The translations under genes were made by a program, and so were the position numbers. From contig JAJFGM010000288.1 of the NCBI GenBank assembly GCA_021776145.1, forward strand, positions 1 to 5,571: a DNA stretch of 5,571 nucleotides. Reading direction: 5' to 3'. Below, piece after piece: positions 1-5,571 of this stretch (the first letter of the stretch is position 1; each line of letters starts with the position of its first letter). Under the pieces are notes generated by a model, which worked only from the letters and a program-made list of their open reading frames with translations, made no database searches and was not told the DNA's origin. This DNA comes from Kiloniellaceae bacterium (GTDB lineage: Bacteria; Pseudomonadota; Alphaproteobacteria; Kiloniellales; Kiloniellaceae).

Positions 1-1266
1 CGCGGCGAGGGCGTTTACGTCTGGGACGACGAAGGTACCAAATACCTGGAAGGCCTGGCCGGTTTGTGGTGCGTCTCGCTTGGCTTCAGCGAACCGCGGC
101 TGACCGCCGCGGCGACGAAACAGCTGGAGGTGCTGCCCTTCTGCCACAGTTTCGCCCACCGTGCCTCGATGCCAGTGATCGAGCTGGCCGAGAAGCTTAT
201 CGGCATTGCTCCAGAGCCGATGACCAAGGCATTTTTTGTCAACTCCGGATCCGAAGCCATCGACGCCGCCATCAAGTTCGTCTGGTACTACAACAACGGC
301 CTCGACCGGCCGGAGAAGAAGAAGATTATCTCGCGCAAGCGCGGTTATCACGGCGTTACCGTGGCCGGCGCCTCGCTCACCGCCATGCCGATACAACAGA
401 CCGGTTGGGATCTGCCGATCGAGCGCGTCCTGCACACCGAGACACCCTGCTACTATCGCTTCGGCAAGGAGGGCGAAAGCGAGGAGGCCTTCGCCAGCCG
501 CCTGGCCGAAGAGCTTGAGACGTTGATCCTGGAGGAGGGACCGGAGACGGTCGCCGCATTCTTCGCCGAGCCCGTGATGGGCGCCGGCGGTGTCATCCTT
601 CCGCCGGCGACGTACTTTGAGAAGGTCCAGGCCATCCTCAAGCGGCATGACGTGCTTTTCATCGCCGACGAAGTGATCTGCGGCTTCGGGCGCACCGGCA
701 ACATGTGGGGCTGTCAGACCTATGCCTTGCGCCCCGATATGGTGACCTGCGCCAAGCAACTGTCCTCGGGTTACCTGCCGATTGCCGCGGTCATGGTCTC
801 GGACACGGTCTATCAGGCCTTTGTCGAGCAGAGCCGCCGCCTCGGCGTCTTTGGCACCGGCCATACCTATGGCGGACATCCCGTGGCGGCGGCCGTGGCA
901 GTGGAGACCCTGCGTATCTACGAGGACGACGATATCATCGGCCACGTGCGCGGCGTTACACCACGCTTCCAACAGCGCCTGAGGGCCCTGGGCGAGCATG
1001 AACTGGTCGGCAATACCCGAGGTGTCGGCCTGATCGGCGGTATCGAGATCGTCGCCGACAAGGCCAGCCGGGAAAGCTTCCCCGCCAGCCGCAAGGCCGC
1101 CCAGCTGGTACACGACAAGACCCTGGCCGAGGGCGTCATGCTGCGCCCGCTGCCCAGCGATTCCATCGGCATCTGCCCGCCGCTGATCATCAAGGAACAC
1201 GAGATCGACCGGATCTTCGATGCCTTGAGCAGCGGTCTCGATGCCGCGGCGGCGGAGTTACGCTAG
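1..1266 (+). CDS. Class III PLP-dependent aminotransferase (omega-transaminase-like), 5' partial
   Basis: The frame is open from base 1 and ends at TAG 1264-1266, so the true start lies left of the window; 421 residues are visible. It is a fold-type I aminotransferase that moves an amino group from an amine or omega-amino acid to a keto acid, probably pyruvate, in the cytoplasm. Landmarks in visible-residue numbering: GLWCV near 22-26, the SGSEA phosphate-binding segment at 82-86, RGYHG with the PLP-stacking Tyr116, Glu190 in EPVMGAGG, Asp223 of the ADEV motif, Schiff-base Lys252 in CAKQLSSG, Thr289 in GHTYGGHP, and Arg382 in MLRPL. By recalled homology to the Chromobacterium violaceum omega-transaminase, Trp23, Tyr116 and Arg382 match Trp60, Tyr153 and the flipping Arg416. 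This implies about 37 missing residues and a normal length near 460. Putrescine-, beta-alanine- or taurine:pyruvate specificity cannot be separated by eye. The family call is very sure, the substrate is not. Confidence 0.96.
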   Translation, partial: RGEGVYVWDDEGTKYLEGLAGLWCVSLGFSEPRLTAAATKQLEVLPFCHSFAHRASMPVIELAEKLIGIAPEPMTKAFFVNSGSEAIDAAIKFVWYYNNGLDRPEKKKIISRKRGYHGVTVAGASLTAMPIQQTGWDLPIERVLHTETPCYYRFGKEGESEEAFASRLAEELETLILEEGPETVAAFFAEPVMGAGGVILPPATYFEKVQAILKRHDVLFIADEVICGFGRTGNMWGCQTYALRPDMVTCAKQLSSGYLPIAAVMVSDTVYQAFVEQSRRLGVFGTGHTYGGHPVAAAVAVETLRIYEDDDIIGHVRGVTPRFQQRLRALGEHELVGNTRGVGLIGGIEIVADKASRESFPASRKAAQLVHDKTLAEGVMLRPLPSDSIGICPPLIIKEHEIDRIFDALSSGLDAAAAELR

Positions 1267-2505
1267 AGCGCGCATGCGGCGGCGACCGAGAAGAAGCCAG
1301 AAGGCGATCGACATGTTCAGCAGGTTCCAGGCGATGCCGTTGAGAAAGGCGGCTTGGTAGGAGCCTGTCAGGTCGTAGATCTCGCCCGACATCCAGCCGC
1401 CGATGGCCATACCAGCGACCGTTGCCATGAGCACGAGACTTACGCGCTGTCCGGCCTCGCGCGCCGGGAAGTACTCGCGCACCACCAGGGCGTAGCTCGG
1501 TACGATGCCGCCTTGCGACAGGCCGAAGATCGCCGAGACGATGTATAGCGACATCAACCCGTCGAACGGCAGATAAAATAAGAGGGCAAGGCACTGCAGG
1601 CTGGAGCCGAGCATCAGCGTCGCGACGCCGCCGATGCGGTCGGCGATGAAGCCCGAGGCAAGCCGGCTGACAACACCGAGGCCCAGCATCAGCGATAGCA
1701 TCTCGGCGCCGCGCGCCACGCCGAATCCGAGATCGCCGCAATAGGCGACGATATGGACCTGAGGCATCGACATGGCGATACAACAGGCCAAACCGGCGAG
1801 GACCAACAAGGCCTGCAGGGCTCTCGGTGACAACCGCGTAGCGCCTTGGCCCTGCCTGGCCCTAGCCGGCGCTTGATCGTCTTCGAGCGGCGGTGGGCGG
1901 CGCAGGACGAAGGCGAGGGGCAGCATGGTGACAATGACGAACAGGGCGATACCAAGATGTGCCTGGCGCCACCCGACGGCCTCCACCGCGTATTGCAGGA
2001 TTGGCGGCCAGATCGTGCCGGCCAGGTAGTTGCCGCTGGCGACGACGGCCACCGCGACACCGCGACGGCGGACGAACCACAACGACACATCGGCCACCAA
2101 CGGACCGAACGTGGCCGAACTCCCGAGCATGCCGATGATCAGCGCCTGCGCCAGAATGAAGTGCCATAGGCTGGTCGCCTGTGCCGCCAGGACATACCCG
2201 ACAGCCAGCATGCAGGCGCCGATGACAACAGGCCAAACGATGCCGAACCGGTCCGCTAGGCGACCCATGATCACGCCGCCAAAGGCAAAACCGAACATGG
2301 TGGCGCTATAGGGCAGGGAAGCGCCGCCGCGATCGACGCCGAATTCGGCCTCGATCACCGGCAAAATCACCACCACCGACCAGAGGCCGACGCCACCGAT
2401 AGTGCTAAGGCCGAGCGCCGCTGTAAGGCGTAGCCAGGCATGCGGGCCGTCGGGCCGTTGCGCGGCCGGGCGGTCCGCGGCGGGCATCGCGGCGTTATCG
2501 GTCAT
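1258..2505 (-). CDS. MFS transporter, 12 transmembrane helices
   Basis: This 415-residue inner-membrane secondary transporter belongs to the major facilitator superfamily, most like the YcxA/monocarboxylate-type bacterial branch. The N-terminal ~24 residues are polar and cytoplasmic. Hydrophobic segments follow at about 27-49, 64-84, 91-110, 113-135, 150-172 and 181-202, then a charged central loop at 203-227, then six more up to about 407. MFS motif A is seen as GRLADRFG at 81-88 between helices 2 and 3, with a degenerate copy SGFIADRIGG at 284-293 between helices 8 and 9. The PQVHIVAYCGDLG stretch at 248-260 in helix 7 resembles the monocarboxylate-transporter branch. ATG 2503-2505 is preceded by GGAAAG eight bases upstream, which supports this start; a second ATG six codons in is less likely. 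The stop overlaps the 3' end of the convergent aminotransferase. It probably shares a transcript with the permease gene 126 bases upstream. The substrate is unknown; a small organic acid is a reasonable guess. Confidence 0.93.
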   Translation of the reverse strand: MTDNAAMPAADRPAAQRPDGPHAWLRLTAALGLSTIGGVGLWSVVVILPVIEAEFGVDRGGASLPYSATMFGFAFGGVIMGRLADRFGIVWPVVIGACMLAVGYVLAAQATSLWHFILAQALIIGMLGSSATFGPLVADVSLWFVRRRGVAVAVVASGNYLAGTIWPPILQYAVEAVGWRQAHLGIALFVIVTMLPLAFVLRRPPPLEDDQAPARARQGQGATRLSPRALQALLVLAGLACCIAMSMPQVHIVAYCGDLGFGVARGAEMLSLMLGLGVVSRLASGFIADRIGGVATLMLGSSLQCLALLFYLPFDGLMSLYIVSAIFGLSQGGIVPSYALVVREYFPAREAGQRVSLVLMATVAGMAIGGWMSGEIYDLTGSYQAAFLNGIAWNLLNMSIAFWLLLGRRRMRALA

Positions 2506-2631
2506 CTTGTTCGCTTTCCAGGGATCACTTCGATCCAGCCCCTCTTAGCCGCGAAAGATTGGGGTGGCCAGAACCAAAACACGGCCTCGGGACCGGTCCA
2601 CTCGCTCAACCGGTGCTGCGCGGTATAGGCT
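2506..2631 (-). other. Gap between the permease and MFS genes with inverted repeats
   Basis: This 126-base spacer lies between two same-strand genes. It holds a perfect 10-base palindrome GGACCGGTCC at 2590-2599. The ACCGGT core recurs at 2609-2614, so 2592-2597 and 2609-2614 could form a 6-bp stem with an 11-base loop. A second perfect 5-bp stem (GGATC/GATCC, 5-base loop) sits at 2522-2536, just before the MFS ribosome binding site GGAAAG (2514-2519). No convincing -35/-10 pair was found, and no stem is followed directly by a T run. I read it as an intra-operon leader that could tune MFS expression; the function is not proven. Confidence 0.3.
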
Positions 2632-3393
2632 CTAAAGGAGAGCACGGCCAAGTCCGAGCAGCGATAACACCATCAGCAGGATCAGGGTGAAACGACGAAA
2701 GGAGCCGGGCGCGGCGTTGAGGAAGTGACGATTGCCGATGGCGACGCCGGCAACCATGGGCCCGAGAAAAATACCGCTGCGCAGGAGCACCTCGAAGCCG
2801 ATCAGTCCCTGGTAGGTGTAGACGACCGTACCGTAGGCGTTGATGAGCAGCAGATAGACGATCAAGGTTGCGCGTGCCACGGCCGCTTCGGCGGCAATTG
2901 AAAGCAGGAAAATAACCAGCGGCAAGCCGCCAAGGGCGGCAACGCCGTTCGCCACTCCGGAAACGCCGCCGGCGGCGAGAATGGCGCGCCAGCCCGGTTG
3001 GCCGCGGTAGCTGTAACCGATCCACAACAGGCCGCAGGCCGCGAGCACCAGCAGCGAAATGGCGATGCGCATGGGGTCGGGCGGCACAACCGCCAAGATG
3101 GTGACCCCGATCGGTGTACCGAGCGCGGCGCCCAACAACAGCCAGCCCATCGACGGCCAGGCAACGTAGCGCCATACCTTGCGCGCCATGACGGCGCTGG
3201 CGGCAAGTTCCATCAACAAAGCGATGGGCACGACCTCGGCCGGGCTCAGCACCAGGGAGAGTGAAGTCACCAACAGCGCGGCGAGGCCAAAGCCGCTATA
3301 GCCACGCACGACCGAGGCGAGGAAAACCACAATCAGGCAATAGAGCAGGGGACCGAGCGCCAGTCCGGCGTAAAGGGTCACGGAAAGTTGCAT
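2632..3393 (-). CDS. TauE/SafE family membrane permease (sulfite/sulfonate exporter-like)
   Basis: This 253-residue polytopic inner-membrane protein has about eight hydrophobic segments and ends with TAG at 2632-2634. The N-terminal half carries the family's glycine-rich signature, RGYSGFGLAAL at about 30-40, followed by a helix with PAEVVPIALLMELAAS (51-66). The related second repeat has GGVSGVANGVAALGGLPLV at about 142-160. This internal duplication and the length match TauE/SafE proteins (DUF81), some of which export sulfite, sulfoacetate or related anions, while many have no known substrate. ATG 3391-3393 has only a weak Shine-Dalgarno, AGGG about seven bases upstream, but lies about 75 bases downstream of a good promoter. 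It is the first gene of a probable two-gene unit with the MFS transporter and is divergent from the dehydrogenase gene. The family assignment is firm; a sulfur-compound substrate is only suggested by the family name. Confidence 0.92.
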   Translation of the reverse strand: MQLSVTLYAGLALGPLLYCLIVVFLASVVRGYSGFGLAALLVTSLSLVLSPAEVVPIALLMELAASAVMARKVWRYVAWPSMGWLLLGAALGTPIGVTILAVVPPDPMRIAISLLVLAACGLLWIGYSYRGQPGWRAILAAGGVSGVANGVAALGGLPLVIFLLSIAAEAAVARATLIVYLLLINAYGTVVYTYQGLIGFEVLLRSGIFLGPMVAGVAIGNRHFLNAAPGSFRRFTLILLMVLSLLGLGRALL

Positions 3394-3475
3394 GGTTCGG
3401 CCCTATGGAAGTCGGCCAAAGACGGCGATACGGCAGGCCGAGCGGCCGCGCGAATGGCAGCAGCGACAAGGCGGA

Positions 3476-3503
3476 ATCATAGACCGGCTCGAAGCGCCGT
3501 CAA
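3476..3503 (-). promoter_or_regulatory. Sigma70-like promoter for the permease-MFS unit
   Basis: On the - strand, TTGACG (3498-3503, five of six matches to TTGACA) is separated by 16 bases from TATGAT (3476-3481, five of six matches to TATAAT). Transcription would start near 3469, giving a leader of about 75 bases before the permease ATG at 3393. In such GC-rich DNA this pair is unlikely to be chance, and its position and direction fit the gene. Confidence 0.6.
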
Positions 3504-3520
3504 GTCACGACTCGGCCAGG

Positions 3521-3569
3521 GCGCAAGCCATTCACAGGCCAAAGCGCATGCCATTCAACGGCGAATGGT
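3521..3569. repeat. Tandem imperfect 20-base direct repeats plus inverted half-site (operator-like)
   Basis: Copy 1 (3521-3540) and copy 2 (3544-3563) match at 16 of 20 bases with a 23-base period; both contain GCCATTCA (3527-3534 and 3550-3557). A near-complement of this core, CGAATGGT at 3562-3569, makes a perfect CCATTC/GAATGG inverted repeat with copy 2 (3551-3556 and 3563-3568, 6-base spacer). The array lies between the leftward promoter and the dehydrogenase gene, upstream of both, which is where an activator or shared regulator would bind. No regulator gene is in the window. The repeats are seen directly; the operator role is inferred. Confidence 0.4.
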
Positions 3570-3575
3570 CACGCC

Positions 3576-3606
3576 TTTCGGCATTGCCATGGGCGTCGGC
3601 TATATT
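3576..3606 (+). promoter_or_regulatory. Weak candidate promoter for the dehydrogenase gene
   Basis: TATATT at 3601-3606 is a good -10 hexamer, but the only T-rich -35 candidate (TTTCGG, 3576-3581) is poor and 19 bases away. If used, transcription would begin near 3613 and leave a leader of about 75 bases. A weak -35 fits an activator-dependent promoter, and the repeat array ends just upstream. Confidence 0.25.
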
Positions 3607-3687
3607 CGCCAAGCACCGCTTGTGGCATGACGTTCCGGCCATTAGTGTTGCCGTTTCTGGCACATCAGCAATATGGGAAATGAAGGC

Positions 3688-4557
3688 ATGACGAAGGTTG
3701 CATTCCTCGGCCTCGGGGTCATGGGTTATCCGATGGCCGGTCATCTGGCGGCCGGCGGCCACGACGTCGCCGTCTACAACCGCTCCGCCGCCAAAGCCGC
3801 GCAATGGACCGCCCAACATGGCGGCACGAGCGCCGCGACGCCGCGAGAAGCGGCCGCCGGCGCCGAGATGGTCTTCACCTGTGTCGGCAACGACGACGAT
3901 CTGCGTTCGGTCGTCCTTGGCGACAACGGCGCCTTTGCCGGCATGGCCGAGGGCACGGTCTTCATCGATAACACCACGGCCTCCGCTGATGTCGCGCGGG
4001 AACTTGCCGCGACCGGCGCCGAGCGTGGCATCGCCTTCATCGACGCACCCGTATCCGGCGGACAGGCCGGCGCCGAAAACGGCGTCTTGACGGTCATGTG
4101 CGGCGGTGACGAGGCCGCCTTTGGCCGGGCGCAACCGGTCATGGACTGCTATGCCCGCGCCGTGACCTTGATGGGCGCTTCAGGCGCCGGACAATTGACC
4201 AAGATGGTCAATCAAATCTGCATCGCCGGCCTGGTCCAGGGCTTGGCCGAAGGCCTCAATTTCGGGCAGAAATCCGGCCTCGATATGGAAAAGGTGATCG
4301 ACGTCATTTCCAAGGGGGCGGCCGGATCCTGGCAGATGGAAAACCGCGGGTCGACCATGTGCAAAGGCGAGTTCGAGTTTGGTTTCGCCGTCGATTGGAT
4401 GCGCAAGGATCTTGGCATCTGCTTTGCCGAGGCCAACAACAACGGGGCCCGCCTACCGGTCGCGCATCTGGTCGACCAGTTCTACGCCCAGGTCCAGGCC
4501 CGCGGCGGCAAACGTTGGGATACCTCGAGCCTCATGCATCTCCTGGCCAATGATTGA
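3688..4557 (+). CDS. NAD(P)-dependent beta-hydroxyacid dehydrogenase (3-hydroxyisobutyrate dehydrogenase family)
   Basis: This 289-residue cytosolic oxidoreductase interconverts a beta-hydroxyacid and its semialdehyde. The N-terminal Rossmann fold has GLGVMG at 8-13 followed by YPMAGHL. NRS at 31-33 after the second strand, with no acidic residue there, leans towards NADP(H). The substrate-binding motif DAPVSGGQAGAENG lies at 119-132. Catalytic Lys172 and Asn175 sit in GAGQLTKMVNQ, and the C-terminal helical domain carries the conserved RKDLG at 239-243. All key residues are present and the length is typical. ATG 3688 was chosen because the family normally begins a few residues before the Rossmann strand and GGGA lies nine bases upstream; ATG 3673 in the same frame would add MGNEG but has no visible ribosome binding site. 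Relatives include 3-hydroxyisobutyrate dehydrogenase, tartronate semialdehyde reductase and sulfolactaldehyde reductase; the sequence alone does not choose between them. Confidence 0.94.
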   Translation: MTKVAFLGLGVMGYPMAGHLAAGGHDVAVYNRSAAKAAQWTAQHGGTSAATPREAAAGAEMVFTCVGNDDDLRSVVLGDNGAFAGMAEGTVFIDNTTASADVARELAATGAERGIAFIDAPVSGGQAGAENGVLTVMCGGDEAAFGRAQPVMDCYARAVTLMGASGAGQLTKMVNQICIAGLVQGLAEGLNFGQKSGLDMEKVIDVISKGAAGSWQMENRGSTMCKGEFEFGFAVDWMRKDLGICFAEANNNGARLPVAHLVDQFYAQVQARGGKRWDTSSLMHLLAND

Positions 4558-4559
4558 AC

Positions 4560-4624
4560 AAAAAGGGTTCGCGCGATCACCGGAACAGGCGGCGGGGCAG
4601 GCAGTCCCGCCATCTCGGCGAACC
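4560..4624 (-). terminator. Nested hairpin with T tract in the convergent gap
   Basis: A perfect 7-bp outer stem (4566-4572 with 4618-4624, GGTTCGC/GCGAACC) extends by three more pairs past one bulged base. It encloses a second stem, GGCGGG/CCCGCC (4591-4596 with 4606-4611). On the - strand the outer stem is followed almost at once by five Ts (complement of 4560-4564), as expected for a factor-independent terminator of mazG, whose stop lies about 58 bases upstream. On the + strand the tail is only CTTCTTCT, so termination of the dehydrogenase transcript here is less sure. The long branched loop is unusual. Confidence 0.4.
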
Positions 4625-4650
4625 GCTTCTTCTAAGATTCGACTCGAAGT

Positions 4651-4690
4651 GATAAATTTATATTGATCAATTATTTAATAACTATTTTTC
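4651..4690. repeat. AT-rich island of abutting short palindromes
   Basis: Thirty-five of these 40 bases are A or T, in sharp contrast with the GC-rich surroundings. Three palindromes lie end to end: ATAAATTTAT (4652-4661), ATTGATCAAT (4662-4671) and TTATTTAATAA (4671-4681). The island covers the last codons of mazG and the gap just after its stop. It may help end transcription or bind a bending protein; no function is established. Confidence 0.4.
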
Positions 4691-5503
4691 ATGCTTCTTG
4701 GCAGCATTCCAGGCGGCTTCCATACGTTCCAGGCTGATTCCTTCGAGATCACCTTCAAAAGCCGATTCAACCTGCCGAAAACGCCGCTCGAACTTGGCAT
4801 TGCAGCGGCGCAATGCGGCTTCCGGGTCGACGCGCAGATGACGCGCCAGATTGGCGACGACAAAGAGCAGATCGCCAACTTCGTCCTCCAACCGTTCATG
4901 TGTTGTATCGCCCGACAATTCTGATTTTATTTCAGATAGTTCCTCATCGACCTTATCAAAGACCTGCGCCACTTCCGGCCAGTCGAATCCGACCCTTGCG
5001 GCGCGTTTCTGCAGCTTTTCGGCCCGCGTCAAACCCGGCAGGCCACGGGCAACGCCATCAAGCGCGCCCGGCACAGCGCCATTGTTTGCCTTGGCGACCC
5101 GTTCGGCGGCCTTCTGATCCTCCCAGGCCAGGGTCTGGGCGGCGGCTCCAGAAACCGTTTGGTCGGCGAAAACATGCGGGTGGCGCCGCACCATCTTTGC
5201 TGAAATTTCCGCCGCGACCTCCGCAAAACCGAAATGACCGGCTTCCTCGGCCATACGGGCGTGGTAAACAACCTGCAACAGGAGATCGCCCAATTCTTCC
5301 TTGAGCGCAGGCATGTCGTTTTGCTCGATGGCGTCGGCGACCTCGTAGGCTTCTTCAATGGTGTAGGGCGCGATGCTGCGAAACGTTTGTTCAAGATCCC
5401 AGGGGCAGCCGCCGTCGGGCGCCCGCAACGCGGCCATGACGTACAGCAGACGGTCGATTGGCGCGAGATCGTCGGCGGGTGGGTTTTTCATGGCCGCGAG
5501 CAT
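4682..5503 (-). CDS. mazG: Nucleoside triphosphate pyrophosphohydrolase MazG
   Basis: This 273-residue cytosolic enzyme hydrolyses (d)NTPs to the monophosphate and pyrophosphate, a house-cleaning role. Two tandem MazG domains are visible. The first has GGCPWDLEQTF at 31-41 and metal-binding EEAYE (Glu50, Glu51, Glu54) plus EELGD (Glu70, Asp73), then KMVRRHPHVF at 103-112. The second has DEELSE (186-191) and EDEVGDLLFVVANLAR at 206-221, then the conserved KFERRFR at 237-243. Length and domain order match Escherichia coli MazG (263 residues). The start is uncertain: ATG 5501-5503 is the first start codon available in the window and ATG 5489-5491 would shorten the protein by four residues; neither has a clear Shine-Dalgarno sequence. 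The frame stays open to the right edge but offers no further ATG, GTG or TTG. The stop TAG (4682-4684) lies inside an AT-rich island. It is convergent with the dehydrogenase gene and functionally unrelated to it. Confidence 0.96.
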   Translation of the reverse strand: MLAAMKNPPADDLAPIDRLLYVMAALRAPDGGCPWDLEQTFRSIAPYTIEEAYEVADAIEQNDMPALKEELGDLLLQVVYHARMAEEAGHFGFAEVAAEISAKMVRRHPHVFADQTVSGAAAQTLAWEDQKAAERVAKANNGAVPGALDGVARGLPGLTRAEKLQKRAARVGFDWPEVAQVFDKVDEELSEIKSELSGDTTHERLEDEVGDLLFVVANLARHLRVDPEAALRRCNAKFERRFRQVESAFEGDLEGISLERMEAAWNAAKKHEK

Positions 5504-5571
5504 ACAGAAGCACGTGCGTGCTCGCCAGAGCCGGGCCAGGCGTGCTAACAGCCAGGCGCACGAGCAGACCG
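5504..5571. other. Right-edge sequence upstream of mazG
   Basis: These 68 bases hold no recognisable gene. An 8-base palindrome GCACGTGC lies at 5510-5517, just upstream of the mazG start. No convincing promoter hexamers are visible, so mazG is probably read from a promoter or upstream gene beyond the window. Confidence 0.3.

Noticed and set aside
1190..1783. Open frame of 197 codons on the - strand in another frame of the MFS gene
   Set aside because: Its translation is arginine-rich and low in complexity, and it lies inside a well-supported membrane protein gene.
2606..3175. Open frame of 189 codons overlapping the permease gene in another frame
   Set aside because: The permease frame has the membrane segments and the TauE signature; this one is an arginine-rich shadow.
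3584..3606. TTGCCA followed by TATATT as a rightward promoter
   Set aside because: The spacer is only 11 bases, too short for sigma70; TATATT was kept only as a weak candidate with another -35.
3620..3672. Sigma54-type -24/-12 promoter before the dehydrogenase (TGGCATG and TGGCAC elements)
   Set aside because: Neither GG is followed by GC at the required 10-base spacing.
3532..4134. Long open frame on the - strand opposite the dehydrogenase gene (200 codons)
   Set aside because: It is antisense to a clearly conserved enzyme, its translation resembles no family, and high GC content makes such shadow frames common.
4813..5304. Open frame of 163 codons on the + strand opposite mazG
   Set aside because: MazG is fully conserved on the other strand, and the opposing translation is rich in Pro and Arg with no motif.
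5504..5571. MazG frame extending to the right edge, or the tail of an upstream gene such as hflX
   Set aside because: The in-frame extension has no start codon and an implausible Cys/Trp/Arg-rich composition; another frame stops near 5545 but only about eight codons are visible, too few to call.

Overview
The window is GC-rich bacterial chromosomal DNA with tightly packed genes on both strands. Five protein genes fill almost all of it. There are no RNA genes, insertion sequences, phage genes or CRISPR arrays. Gene content and base composition suggest an alphaproteobacterium, perhaps of the Rhodospirillales type. This is an inference from style, as no taxonomic marker gene is present.

Layout, left to right. 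(1) A class III PLP-dependent aminotransferase on the + strand is cut by the left edge and ends at 1266; about 37 N-terminal residues are missing. (2) A 12-helix MFS transporter on the - strand (1258-2505) converges on it, and the two reading frames overlap by 9 bases at their stops. (3) A TauE/SafE-family permease on the - strand (2632-3393) lies upstream of the MFS gene, so the two probably form a two-transporter transcription unit. (4) A divergent intergenic region of about 290 bases holds a good sigma70-like promoter reading leftward (TTGACG, 16-base spacer, TATGAT), a pair of imperfect 20-base direct repeats spaced 23 bases apart, and a weaker candidate promoter reading rightward. (5) A 3-hydroxyisobutyrate-dehydrogenase-family oxidoreductase lies on the + strand (3688-4557). 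(6) A convergent gap contains a nested hairpin and a 40-base AT-rich island of abutting palindromes. (7) A full-length, two-domain MazG nucleotide pyrophosphohydrolase lies on the - strand (4682-5503).

Genes 1 to 5 read as an accessory catabolic neighbourhood. An amine/amino-acid:pyruvate-type transaminase would produce an aldehyde or keto acid, a beta-hydroxyacid dehydrogenase would handle a semialdehyde/hydroxyacid pair, and two permeases would move substrate in or an acidic product out. TauE/SafE proteins are known for exporting sulfite and sulfonates, so an organosulfonate route is one possibility, but nothing here fixes the substrate. MazG is a housekeeping gene and appears unrelated to that role.

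I see no clear novel system. The most notable non-coding signal is the repeat array between the divergent permease and dehydrogenase genes, which looks like a shared operator for a regulator encoded elsewhere.
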